DNA of 9,439 nucleotides from a bacterium (GTDB lineage: Bacteria; Hydrogenedentota; Hydrogenedentia; Hydrogenedentiales; SLHB01), in contig JAAEQP010001547.1 of assembly GCA_024231375.1 (NCBI GenBank), positions 1 to 9,439 on the forward strand, given 5' to 3'. Numbering within the stretch: position 1 is the stretch's first letter; each line of letters starts with the position of its first letter. Under the pieces are notes generated by a model. The model was not told the DNA's origin, ran no database searches, and saw only the letters and a program-made list of their open reading frames with translations. Shown piece after piece: positions 1 through 7,217 of the stretch. The translations under genes were made by a program, and so were the position numbers.

Positions 1-3000
1 CCAACAACCTATACGCACGCCGCACGCGCCACTGGTATGGCGCATCAGGGCACGCCGTGGGTTGGGGGTCTGTACGCGGAGTCGTGTCCAACACCCTCTT
101 CCCCGAGCAGACGTGGTGGGACGGTTGGCTGGATCCCTTTGGGCTCCAGGCCGGCCAGTTCCAGGATTTTCACAGTGTGAGCACGGAACGCTGGTATTCC
201 GGGATCGCCGGTGTGGACGACAGTAGTTTCGATTCCGTGCATTTTCCGTATGAGACCGTACCGTTTTTCAATGCGGATTTCGACGTGCCGCCGTTGGGGC
301 CGCGCTCAAACTTCTACACGAGTATTCCCGCGCAGCCGGGACTTCCTCAGTTGAGCACGTGGCCGGGTGTTCTAGGGACCGGACAGTATCCGCGCGAATC
401 CGACTGGCCTGTCGCCTCCAAGAATACGCGGTACCTCAAGCAGCACATCGACCCGTTGAGTCTTCCCACCGCCATGCTGGGCATCAACCTGGCCGGCGCG
501 GACGACGTCGTCGTGAATCAGTTCAGTCGGCTCAGATTGCAGCAGTTCACGGTCGCCCTCTGGGGTCCGGACTTCACGCCGTCCGATCTGCTTGCGCTTG
601 ACGAGAATGGCACGTCGTCCAATTCCGGCGTTGTTCTTGTGGAAGACTCCAGCGGCGACGGTGTCTTCGGCAATGGCCTCAACCCGGTCGATCCCCTGGC
701 TGTCGACCAGACCGTCACGCTGAACGATTTGGCCTGGCAGACCGTGCCACAGTATGTCGATGTCAGCGGCGATGGTATTGCCGATGACATGAACGGCGAC
801 GGCGAGCTGACCGAGGACGACAAGGCGTGGGTGTTGAAGTTCAAGATCGCCGACACCTGGGATGTCCCGGTCATAGACGGCGCCGGAGGTAATGTCGGAA
901 GCGCCAAGTCGCTCAGAGACGATTCAAGAGATGCAGGTTCGTTCCTGGTCGCCAACGGCCAAAGATCGGGTGGCTCAGCGACGAGGCAGGCGACTTTGCT
1001 TGCCGACGGCAGCGGCTCTTTGGCTGGCGACAGTTCAGATGGCGCTTCCGACGGCCTAGTGGTCAGTAAGCGCGGCAAAGGGTACTGGCGCCAAGAGCCG
1101 CAGACGGTCGATGTGAGCAAGACGACGTCCACCAAGGCGATTGGCCCGAGTGGCAACGCGGGCCCGGACCTGTTCATAGCGGTGCGCACGTCCGACACGC
1201 TGTCTCGTTTTGAGCAGTTCCGTGCGTTCGTGCCGGCCCATGCGCCGGCGCGTCTGCCGGCCGAAGCGCCTGGCACGGAGACCCGTGCAGGACTTGAGTT
1301 CACGCCTCAGAATCCCGTGAGTTTCGGGGTCTACAAGAAGTTCCATCCCGAAGAGGGGCCGGTCCAGGAGTTCTTCGGACCCAAGTTCGCCCAAGGCAGT
1401 CTGCCGGACGAGCTGTATGAGCCCTATCTCTTTGGATTCGACCTCATCGAGGCGAACGTATACTGTGACATTCAGGATCTCGCGGGCACGGGCCAATCGG
1501 TGTTCCCGGACAGCGGCGACATGCCTGTCCTGGGCATCGACCTGTCCACGAACCGCGGCAACGACGTGGGCACGCTGGCGTCCGGAATGGCCGGCGTGGG
1601 TGGCGCGAGTGCGTTCACGGTGGTCGGCGCCGCGTGGGCCGCAGGCGCGTACACGGGCTGTTTCCTGATTGACAACCAGTACGAGTCGTACGAGATCACC
1701 GGAAACAACGCCAACACGCTGTTCCTGCGTAGCGGCACCCCGCGCAACGGCGCGTGGTTCATCGCGTGCAACCCGACGTTCTTCGAACAGTTGATTGTCG
1801 AGTTCTACGACGTGGATCAAGACGGGGCCTTCAACATGTTGGAGGACCTTCTCCCGTTCAACATCGACCAGACCGTGAGCGGGGTTGCGCTCTACCGCGA
1901 CAACGACCTGAACCCGGCCAACACCAACGGCGTATTCGATGCGGGCATCGACATTCCCGTTCCGCTGGACTATCCGCCGTTCCAGATCGGTCAGGTTGGT
2001 GAACCTGAGAACCAGGTGATGTTCGTGTTTTCCACGCCGGGTACGGACAACGTGCCGCAGGCCTTGGAGAACCAGACGCGTCACCGCCAGTGGATCCCCG
2101 ATTCCCTTGGGACCGCGCTGACCGCGGCCGAGAAGGGACCGGATTTCTTCGTGGTGATTCGCACCTCGAGCGAAGCTGACTTGGGTGACGACTTCCGGGT
2201 CGCGGTGGTATCCCTCGGCCCGAACACACCGACGGAACCGGACCCCGACACGTGGCCTCCGCCACCGCTGACACAGGCGGGTGAATTCGACCTGTTCAGC
2301 GAGTTCCCGTGGGGTTACCGCGGCGTGGGTCTGATCACCTTCTTCTCGGCCGTGAGCCAGCCCGAGGCGTACTACGCAAAGGGTGTGCCGGAAGTCGACG
2401 CGAGCGGATTCAACTGGGTGCGGTCGCAGGTCAACAAGTCCGAGCAGACCGGCACCCTCACGCTGAGCGAGAAGATACCGACGTTGGAAGACGTCATCAT
2501 CTCGTCCGTCGCGCCAACGACCTTGCCGAAGATCACGCCTGTGGGCGGGTTTTCCATCACCATCAACGGGTCCGGGTTCGGCACGACGCCCGCGGTGGTG
2601 CTTGACGGGTTCACGTTGACGGTGACTGCAGCGTCCGACACCCAGATTGCCGCGGTGATTCCGGGCGGCGTGACGTTGGATGCGAACAGCGACCTGATCG
2701 TCATCTTGTCAGTGACCAATCCGTCTACGAGCGAGTCGGGAACGTACGACAGCTTCACCATCTCGACCGCCGACCCGTCGTTGACGCCCAGCGTCTCGAC
2801 CGTTTCGCCCGATCGCGGCGGCGCGTCGGACTTCCCAGTGGCCATCCTCGGTGCGAATTTCGACGACCCGCTGGTGTTCTTCGGCGTTACGTCGGTGCCG
2901 GTCCAGTCGTGGACGCCGACACGCATCGACGTGGGGTTCCCGATAGGCGGGATTGCCGTGACCGGCGCGCTGGACGTGACGGTCAGGAATCAGAGCACCA

Positions 3001-3380
3001 GTCTGTCGGACATCCTGATCGACGGGTTCACCTACGTGAATCCGCCCAGCGGCACGCCGAAGGCCAGTTGCTTCATCGCAACCGCCGCCTACGGCACACC
3101 GCTTGCGGGCGACCTGGACACGTTCCGGGCTTTCCGCGACCGCGTTCTGCTGAAATCGGCCGCCGGCACCGCGCTGGTGGACGTGTATTACACGACGAGT
3201 CCGGCCATTGCCGACTACGCCGCGGCGCATCCCTGGTTTGCGGGCGCCTTGCGGGTCGTGTTGACGCCGGTGGCGTGGACGTTGCGCCAGCCCGTCTGGG
3301 CGCTTGCGATGCTGCTGTTGGCGTTTGGGGCGGGCCGGGTGGTCCGCCGCCGAACGCGCGCGTATCGGGCGCGGGCTTGA
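1..3380 (+). CDS. Large exported TIG-repeat protein with CFI-box C-terminal anchor (5' end outside window)
   Basis: The frame is open to the left edge (codons from base 3), so the GTG at 57 is probably internal and the true start and signal peptide lie upstream. At least 1125 residues are visible. In order they are: an unrecognised aromatic-rich region; a module at about 471-1235 with EF-hand-type calcium loops (645-680, and DMNGDGELTEDD at 786-821); a related module at about 1528-2210 with the canonical loop DVDQDGAFNMLE (1809-1844); two IPT/TIG beta-sandwich domains (about 2481-2766 and 2775-3047); and a C-terminal domain that opens with CFIATAAYG (3069-3095) and contains FRDRVLL and DVYYTTSPAIADY. 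A hydrophobic helix (about 3294-3344) and an Arg-rich tail follow. TIG domains and calcium loops are typical of surface or secreted proteins. The ending matches what I know as a CFI-box-CTERM region, thought to be a sorting or anchoring tag. I infer a large calcium-stabilised surface protein. No catalytic motif is visible and the ligand is unknown. Confidence 0.9.
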   Translation, partial: NNLYARRTRHWYGASGHAVGWGSVRGVVSNTLFPEQTWWDGWLDPFGLQAGQFQDFHSVSTERWYSGIAGVDDSSFDSVHFPYETVPFFNADFDVPPLGPRSNFYTSIPAQPGLPQLSTWPGVLGTGQYPRESDWPVASKNTRYLKQHIDPLSLPTAMLGINLAGADDVVVNQFSRLRLQQFTVALWGPDFTPSDLLALDENGTSSNSGVVLVEDSSGDGVFGNGLNPVDPLAVDQTVTLNDLAWQTVPQYVDVSGDGIADDMNGDGELTEDDKAWVLKFKIADTWDVPVIDGAGGNVGSAKSLRDDSRDAGSFLVANGQRSGGSATRQATLLADGSGSLAGDSSDGASDGLVVSKRGKGYWRQEPQTVDVSKTTSTKAIGPSGNAGPDLFIAVRTSDTLSRFEQFRAFVPAHAPARLPAEAPGTETRAGLEFTPQNPVSFGVYKKFHPEEGPVQEFFGPKFAQGSLPDELYEPYLFGFDLIEANVYCDIQDLAGTGQSVFPDSGDMPVLGIDLSTNRGNDVGTLASGMAGVGGASAFTVVGAAWAAGAYTGCFLIDNQYESYEITGNNANTLFLRSGTPRNGAWFIACNPTFFEQLIVEFYDVDQDGAFNMLEDLLPFNIDQTVSGVALYRDNDLNPANTNGVFDAGIDIPVPLDYPPFQIGQVGEPENQVMFVFSTPGTDNVPQALENQTRHRQWIPDSLGTALTAAEKGPDFFVVIRTSSEADLGDDFRVAVVSLGPNTPTEPDPDTWPPPPLTQAGEFDLFSEFPWGYRGVGLITFFSAVSQPEAYYAKGVPEVDASGFNWVRSQVNKSEQTGTLTLSEKIPTLEDVIISSVAPTTLPKITPVGGFSITINGSGFGTTPAVVLDGFTLTVTAASDTQIAAVIPGGVTLDANSDLIVILSVTNPSTSESGTYDSFTISTADPSLTPSVSTVSPDRGGASDFPVAILGANFDDPLVFFGVTSVPVQSWTPTRIDVGFPIGGIAVTGALDVTVRNQSTSLSDILIDGFTYVNPPSGTPKASCFIATAAYGTPLAGDLDTFRAFRDRVLLKSAAGTALVDVYYTTSPAIADYAAAHPWFAGALRVVLTPVAWTLRQPVWALAMLLLAFGAGRVVRRRTRAYRARA
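471..1235 (+). repeat. Internal protein module, copy 1 of a duplicated calcium-loop unit
   Basis: This part of the large surface protein begins near MLGINLAG, passes through QQFTVALWG, SGVVLVEDSSGDGVFG and paired calcium loops, and ends with GPDLFIAVRTS followed by FRAFV. The same landmarks recur in the same order at about 1528-2210 as VLGIDLST, EQLIVEFYD, SGVALYRD, GPDFFVVIRTS and FRVAV. The copies are clearly diverged, with different insertions between landmarks, so this is an old protein-level duplication and not a DNA repeat. Boundaries are approximate. Confidence 0.6.
1528..2210 (+). repeat. Internal protein module, copy 2 of the duplicated calcium-loop unit
   Basis: This is the second copy of the module described at 471-1235. 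It carries an insertion near 1640-1760 that reads like the 'W..G.Y.G..L.D....Y.I..N.A.TL' pattern I recall from many secreted repeat proteins. That insertion is followed by a textbook EF-hand loop (Asp at positions 1, 3 and 5, Gly at 6, Phe at 8, Glu at 12; 1809-1844) and the closing GPDFFVVIRTS. Alignment by eye only. Confidence 0.55.
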
Positions 3381-3444
3381 GATGACCGTTTAGGGTACTA
3401 CGCTGAATACCAGGACCCGTGACGCGGGGGCGCTGGGGAAAAAA

Positions 3445-3449
3445 GGGAG
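3445..3449 (+). promoter_or_regulatory. Ribosome binding site that sets the GTG start at 3458
   Basis: GGGAG, within AAGGGAG, lies eight bases before the GTG at 3458. Starting there gives an immediate signal peptide (basic KTTTTR, then a hydrophobic core). The in-frame GTG at 3419 would add thirteen residues (MTRGRWGKKGVQL) in front of it and has no comparable upstream site, so 3458 is preferred. Confidence 0.75.
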
Positions 3450-3457
3450 TTCAGCTC

Positions 3458-5761
3458 GTGAAGACGACGACAACGCGCGTGGTGCTGGCGATTGCTGTGT
3501 GCCTCGGGGGATGGTTCGCGTGCGCACCCGATGCTCAGGCGTTCTACCCCACCGGCTTCTTTGACTCCGCGGGAGAACTCATCTACCCGCGCTGGGACTT
3601 CAACTACATGGACGTCAACGGCGATGGGGATATCGCCGACACCATCCAGTCCGACGAGGGAGTCGAGTTCCACTTCGAGGGTGGCGCCAACGGCTTCACT
3701 GCCTCTGAGAAGACAAAAGTCATTGCTGGGCTTGAGGTGTGGGAGAATGTTTCCACAGCCTATATAGCCTTCCGTTTCGGACAAGATATCTCCGATCCGT
3801 TGGAACTGGATCAAGGCTTCGACAATATCGACTTCATTAACTGCATAGCCATTCAGGTTCCGGAAGACCCGAATCAGATTGCTATAGGCTCCTTCGTCAA
3901 CAACTTCGTCACTTGGGCCGCTGAAAACGTGACTATCACGATCGGCGGCGTGCAGGTTAACGTCCCCAAGGGACAGATCGTCGATTCAGACATGGTGTTC
4001 GATGGTGTCCGTACTCGGGCTCGCGAACAGGACCTTGGGTTCGGTTTCACGGGCTTGGCAGTTCTGGGGGGCGGCACGAACCTAGGCATCGGATACAGCC
4101 CTTGGAACAACTACGATGAAGCGGCCTCACAGGCGGCTGGGGTCAACATTGAGAAGCGTGTGGTCAATATTCGCGATGCCTCAGGCCAGTTGCAGGCGGT
4201 GGGTGTCACACCCACGATGCACGACGACTGGTCACACTACGATCTCGGCAACGGCATCCTCGCGGATTCCTTCGAAGACTTGGCTCCTGACGATATTGCA
4301 GCGATAACTTTTCTCTATCCCCGCACGGGAGGCAACTTCTTCTCTCTATCGCAGCAGGCACGAACAACCACGCGGCAGGGATTCCCGTCCGCGCAAATCG
4401 CTGGCGGTCATATCATGGCGTGGTGTGATACGGACAACAATGCGGCGTCTGCGCGCGTCCCGTTCATTGATACCCTAACCGGCCTGTATGAATCCGAGTC
4501 AACGTTCAAGGGGTATTTCGTCCTCCGCAATCTATTCACGCAACTGGAGAGCTCTGGCGGTCTGACGTTCCCCGCGACGTACACCATGTCCTGTGCGGAA
4601 TTTGAACCGGAGATTTTTGACCAGAGCCAGTACCTCTATACCGGTCCCGGTTTCGGCTTCGACACGTTGTTCCCGTCTCAGGTATTCCGTGAGGGCGGCA
4701 ACATCTTTGGACTGGAGAATGTGGACCAGGGCACGCCCCTCAAGTTTGACCTGACGCGGCGCCAGATTGTCAGCGTGAATTCTGGCAAATCGCTGGACGT
4801 GATGCTGGCGGGCGGGAAGCCCATGTTCGGCGACCAGAACGAGACGTGCCCGTTGAACGTGACCGTGGCCGGATTGAAGACCATGCACGGGCCGAACGCC
4901 TTGCGCGGGTTCCGGGATTCCGTCCTGCTGAACAATGCGGTCGGTGTGGCTGTGATGGATGCGTACTACCGCGCCTCGCCCGCCATGGCGCAGTTCCTGT
5001 TGCGGCACGGGCGCGTGCTGGCGACGGCGCGCACCTTTGCGCGATTCGTTGAATGGGTCTTCGTCCATCCGCTGGATACGTCTATCGGCATCGCCGCGTT
5101 TGCGGCGTTGGCCTGCGCCCTTCGCGTCTGGAAACGGTCGCGCGCGCAGGTGGTTGCGGGCATGGTCCTGCTGGGCGTGGTGTCTGGCTTGGCCGCGCCG
5201 GCCGGTGCCCAGTCCCTCTACAAGAGCATTGAGGACCACGTCGCGGTTTCGCACACGATTGTCACCGGAACCGTCACCGCCTTCGACAGCCATTGGAGCG
5301 CGGACGGGATGCGGATCGAGACGGATATCAGCATCAAGATCGACGATGCGGTCAAGGGCAAGGCCAACAAGGGCGGCCTGGTCCATCTAACCCTGCCGAC
5401 GGGCCGGGCAAGCGGGTTGGTGCGGTACTGTCCTCAGTTGCCTGAGTTCGCCGAAGGTGAAGAAGTGCTGCTGTTCCTGAAGGACGGGAAACGGTACAAC
5501 CTCAGCGTGACGGGCGGCGTGACGGGCAAGTACCGGATTCGCACCGACGAAGAAACCGGCGAGAAATACGTGTACCCCGGTTCGCGGGCCAACGCGCTTC
5601 GGTTCAAGAAGGCGATGGACGCGATCAAGGCCCAGAAGGCCGCCGAGACGGGCGAAGAAGCCCCCGAGCAGGTCGATGAAGCGCCCAAGACGGTCACGGT
5701 CGACGACTTCAAGGACTACTTGAAGGACATCGACCAGCAACAGATGAAGGCGCGGAAGTAG
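3458..5761 (+). CDS. Exported pseudo-matrixin fused to CFI-like domain and a second exported domain
   Basis: 767 residues from the GTG at 3458. Residues 1-28 form a signal peptide, with likely cleavage after AQA. A calcium-type loop, DVNGDGDIADTI (about 52-63), follows. Residues about 79-290 follow the matrixin plan: a helix before the zinc site (TASEKTKVIAGLEVWENVS), a zinc-site helix region, a Met-turn-like TPTMHD, and the closing LAPDDIAAITFLYP. At the expected HExxHxxGxxH the sequence is LGGGTNLGIGY (203-213; bases 4064-4096), so all three His and the Glu are missing and protease activity is unlikely. A probable beta-sandwich follows (about 307-390). Next come a diverged CFI-box domain (464-537, Cys at 464) and two hydrophobic segments (about 540-557 and 563-584) flanking WKRSR. 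The second segment ends APAGA-Q like a signal peptidase site. Residues 586-767 form another exported-looking domain (VTGTVTAFDSHW, GEEVLLFL) with a charged tail. Only 77 bases separate it from the upstream stop, with no terminator, so co-transcription is likely. Function unknown; a binding or scaffold role is my inference. Confidence 0.92.
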   Translation: MKTTTTRVVLAIAVCLGGWFACAPDAQAFYPTGFFDSAGELIYPRWDFNYMDVNGDGDIADTIQSDEGVEFHFEGGANGFTASEKTKVIAGLEVWENVSTAYIAFRFGQDISDPLELDQGFDNIDFINCIAIQVPEDPNQIAIGSFVNNFVTWAAENVTITIGGVQVNVPKGQIVDSDMVFDGVRTRAREQDLGFGFTGLAVLGGGTNLGIGYSPWNNYDEAASQAAGVNIEKRVVNIRDASGQLQAVGVTPTMHDDWSHYDLGNGILADSFEDLAPDDIAAITFLYPRTGGNFFSLSQQARTTTRQGFPSAQIAGGHIMAWCDTDNNAASARVPFIDTLTGLYESESTFKGYFVLRNLFTQLESSGGLTFPATYTMSCAEFEPEIFDQSQYLYTGPGFGFDTLFPSQVFREGGNIFGLENVDQGTPLKFDLTRRQIVSVNSGKSLDVMLAGGKPMFGDQNETCPLNVTVAGLKTMHGPNALRGFRDSVLLNNAVGVAVMDAYYRASPAMAQFLLRHGRVLATARTFARFVEWVFVHPLDTSIGIAAFAALACALRVWKRSRAQVVAGMVLLGVVSGLAAPAGAQSLYKSIEDHVAVSHTIVTGTVTAFDSHWSADGMRIETDISIKIDDAVKGKANKGGLVHLTLPTGRASGLVRYCPQLPEFAEGEEVLLFLKDGKRYNLSVTGGVTGKYRIRTDEETGEKYVYPGSRANALRFKKAMDAIKAQKAAETGEEAPEQVDEAPKTVTVDDFKDYLKDIDQQQMKARK

Positions 5762-5786
5762 CGCGTCGCTTCAGTAGACGATTCTC

Positions 5787-5828
5787 AGCCCCCGGCACAG
5801 GGTTCAGCCCTTGCCGGGGGCTTCTTCG
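5787..5828 (+). terminator. Rho-independent-type terminator after the pseudo-matrixin gene
   Basis: A perfect 11-bp GC-rich stem pairs AGCCCCCGGCA (5787-5797) with TGCCGGGGGCT (5812-5822). An inner AGGG/CCCT stem (5799-5802 with 5808-5811) closes on a five-base loop. The T-rich tract after it is weak (TCTTCGT). It lies 26 bases past the stop codon and very likely ends the transcript of the two upstream genes. Confidence 0.8.
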
Positions 5829-5882
5829 TGGGGGGCGGAAACCGGGCCATCAGATTGGATGTCTCTCTGGTTGCGTGTCCGG

Positions 5883-5956
5883 TTGTAGCGCAGGCGTCTC
5901 GCCTTCATTCTTGCGTGGAATACTGAGAAGATGCAGGCGAGACGCCTGCGCTACAA
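5883..5956. repeat. 74-bp intergenic inverted repeat (REP/MITE-like palindrome)
   Basis: Two 26-base arms (5883-5908 and 5931-5956) are inverted copies with one mismatch, separated by 22 bases. The core of each arm reads TAGCGCAGGCGTCTCGCC or its complement. The element is separate from the terminator stem about 60 bases upstream and has no T tract. The core reads RRDACATR in one frame, a string I recall from many tiny 'hypothetical proteins' in environmental genomes, which suggests a dispersed intergenic repeat. No transposase is present and only one copy lies in this window. Confidence 0.75.
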
Positions 5957-6227
5957 GAAGGTCCCGTCTCAGCAGGATAAGTACCCAAGCGCCCTCATGG
6001 GGTTCTTGTAACCATTTCTATTGTAATGGCTTGTGCCTGATCGGCTTGCCTGCGTCCTAGCTTCTGACGGTACCCCACCGCCCCAGGCCGTTTTCGCCTC
6101 GCTCCATTTCCCTCTAGACCGCGAGCACGTCAACCCTGTACGCTGTTACATCGTTATCCACATACGTTGACAGATCTTACTCGGTCCGAGCCCGTCCCTG
6201 TGGGGAGACGGGCGGGATAGGGTGTGT
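5957..6227. other. Intergenic stretch without recognisable gene
   Basis: I see no convincing coding sequence or structured RNA here. Base use is more AT-rich than in the flanking genes, with frequent stop codons. The only notable items are a short hairpin (CCCGTC at 6191-6196 with GACGGG at 6207-6212) and an isolated TTGACA at 6167-6172 that lacks a partner -10 box. It probably serves as spacer and upstream promoter region for the T2SS genes. Confidence 0.5.
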
Positions 6228-6256
6228 TTGACAGGGCTTGGCCCGGTCTGTAGCGT
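6228..6256 (+). promoter_or_regulatory. Candidate sigma-70-type promoter for the T2SS operon
   Basis: A consensus -35 box, TTGACA (6228-6233), is followed after 17 bases by TAGCGT (6251-6256). The latter matches TATAAT at the two leading bases and the last base. Transcription would begin near 6263, leaving a leader of about 36 bases before the gspC start. The -35 box is perfect but the -10 box is only fair. No operator-like repeat overlaps it. Confidence 0.45.
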
Positions 6257-6287
6257 GAATTATCGTCCGATTGCTGTGAACGTCGTG

Positions 6288-6294
6288 AAGGAGG
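6288..6294 (+). promoter_or_regulatory. Strong ribosome binding site of gspC
   Basis: AAGGAGG lies four bases before the ATG at 6299 and is nearly a full complement of the 16S rRNA 3' tail. The spacing is slightly short but workable, and it fixes the start of gspC. Confidence 0.8.
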
Positions 6295-6298
6295 ATCG

Positions 6299-7207
6299 AT
6301 GCTGAAGGGGTTGCTGATCCGCCAGGTGTTTCTTGCCGTTGACTTGGCCCTTGCCGGGTTGATGGTGTTCGTGGTGTACCTGGTGGTGATGCAAACGTTC
6401 GGGACCAAGGAAGATGTGCTCGCGGAAGGCGGCCCAGGCGCCAGCCTTGTCTTGGGGGACGATCTCGACATCGACACGCCAGGACCCCGCAACCAGTACG
6501 ATGGATTGGTGGCCAGCGGACTGTTCGGTGACGCGGCGTCTCTCATAGGGCCTTCGGTCGGGCCTGTGGAGGAGCCCCCTCCTACCGAGGCCGAGGCGCC
6601 CAAGACGCTCCGCCTCTGGGGAACGGCGACCTTTCAGGAGCGCGCCGCGGCCGTCATCGAGAACGCGGCCGCCAAGACGGTGAAGAAGATCAACACGTTT
6701 TTCGTGGGGGATCCGGTGACCGAGGTGCATACCTTGATCGAAGTGTATCCGCGGAAGGCCGTGCTGATGAATTCGCAGTTGAACCAGCGCGAGATTCTTG
6801 AGATGGCCGCGGACGACGCTCCTGTGATCCCGCAGGCCACAGCCGTTAGCCGCGCCGATGCACGCCGCAATCAGGGGGCTCGAGGGTATTCCACCGTCTC
6901 GCGCAACGAAGTGGTGACCGAAATGAGCGTCAAGGGGGACGCGCTGGTGAAGGCCGCGCAACCGCGCATGGCCACCGACGACGCCGGGAACATCATCGGT
7001 ATCACATCGGACAACCTGAACAACGTCCCCTTGGCGAAGAAGGTGGGTCTGAAGAGCGGCGACATCGTGCAGTCGGTCAACGGGATCACGATCGACAGCG
7101 AGGATCGCATCGCTGAGATCTTCCATCGGTTTCAAAATGCTACGGTCTTCCGGCTCGGGGTTCTCCGGGGCGGCAAGCAGGAAATGCTGAACATCAAATT
7201 GGAGTAA
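6299..7207 (+). CDS. gspC: Type II secretion system protein GspC (inner-membrane clamp protein with PDZ domain)
   Basis: GspC connects the inner-membrane T2SS platform with the periplasmic N-domains of the GspD secretin and helps select substrates. This 302-residue protein has the full family layout. There is a short cytoplasmic start (MLKGLLIRQ) and one transmembrane helix (about 10-31). A linker leads to the homology region (about 66-165), which contains YDGLVASGLFG, the LRLWGTAT strand and VYPRKAVLMN. After a flexible stretch comes a C-terminal PDZ domain (about 228-302) with GLKSGDIVQSVNG and VLRGGKQEMLNIKL. Length is close to the usual 270-310 residues. The gene is ten bases upstream of gspD, the standard order in T2SS operons, and no terminator separates them. 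The PDZ protein alone could be confused with other PDZ-bearing membrane proteins. The homology region and the neighbouring secretin make GspC the clear choice. Confidence 0.9.
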   Translation: MLKGLLIRQVFLAVDLALAGLMVFVVYLVVMQTFGTKEDVLAEGGPGASLVLGDDLDIDTPGPRNQYDGLVASGLFGDAASLIGPSVGPVEEPPPTEAEAPKTLRLWGTATFQERAAAVIENAAAKTVKKINTFFVGDPVTEVHTLIEVYPRKAVLMNSQLNQREILEMAADDAPVIPQATAVSRADARRNQGARGYSTVSRNEVVTEMSVKGDALVKAAQPRMATDDAGNIIGITSDNLNNVPLAKKVGLKSGDIVQSVNGITIDSEDRIAEIFHRFQNATVFRLGVLRGGKQEMLNIKLE

Positions 7208-7217
7208 CAGGATCGCC

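Noticed and set aside
57..59. GTG at 57 as the true start of the first gene
   Set aside because: The frame continues open to the window edge, no ribosome binding site precedes this GTG, and no signal peptide follows it, although the protein has exported-type domains and a C-terminal anchor.
518..2084. Long minus-strand frames opposite the large surface protein (518-1303 and 1056-2084)
   Set aside because: They lie wholly inside a convincing + strand gene, overlap each other, show low-complexity Arg/Ser-rich composition and have no start signals.
3419..3421. GTG at 3419 as the start of the second gene
   Set aside because: It lacks a good ribosome binding site, while the GTG at 3458 has one at ideal spacing and begins directly with a signal peptide.
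4073..4100. An HEPRH string (HExxH-like) in another frame over the degenerate zinc site, which could hint at a frameshifted protease
   Set aside because: The actual frame aligns gap-free to the family (LGIGY-S after the site), whereas the other frame has no matrixin context on either side and lacks the Gly and third His. Chance match.
5875..6060. 61-codon + strand frame in the intergenic gap
   Set aside because: It runs across the palindromic repeat, has no ribosome binding site, and its RRDACATR string comes from the repeat itself.
6167..6172. TTGACA as a second promoter upstream of gspC
   Set aside because: At spacings of 16-18 bases the downstream hexamers are GC-rich (AGCCCG, GCCCGT, CCCGTC) and do not resemble a -10 box. 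The TTGACA at 6228 has a better partner.
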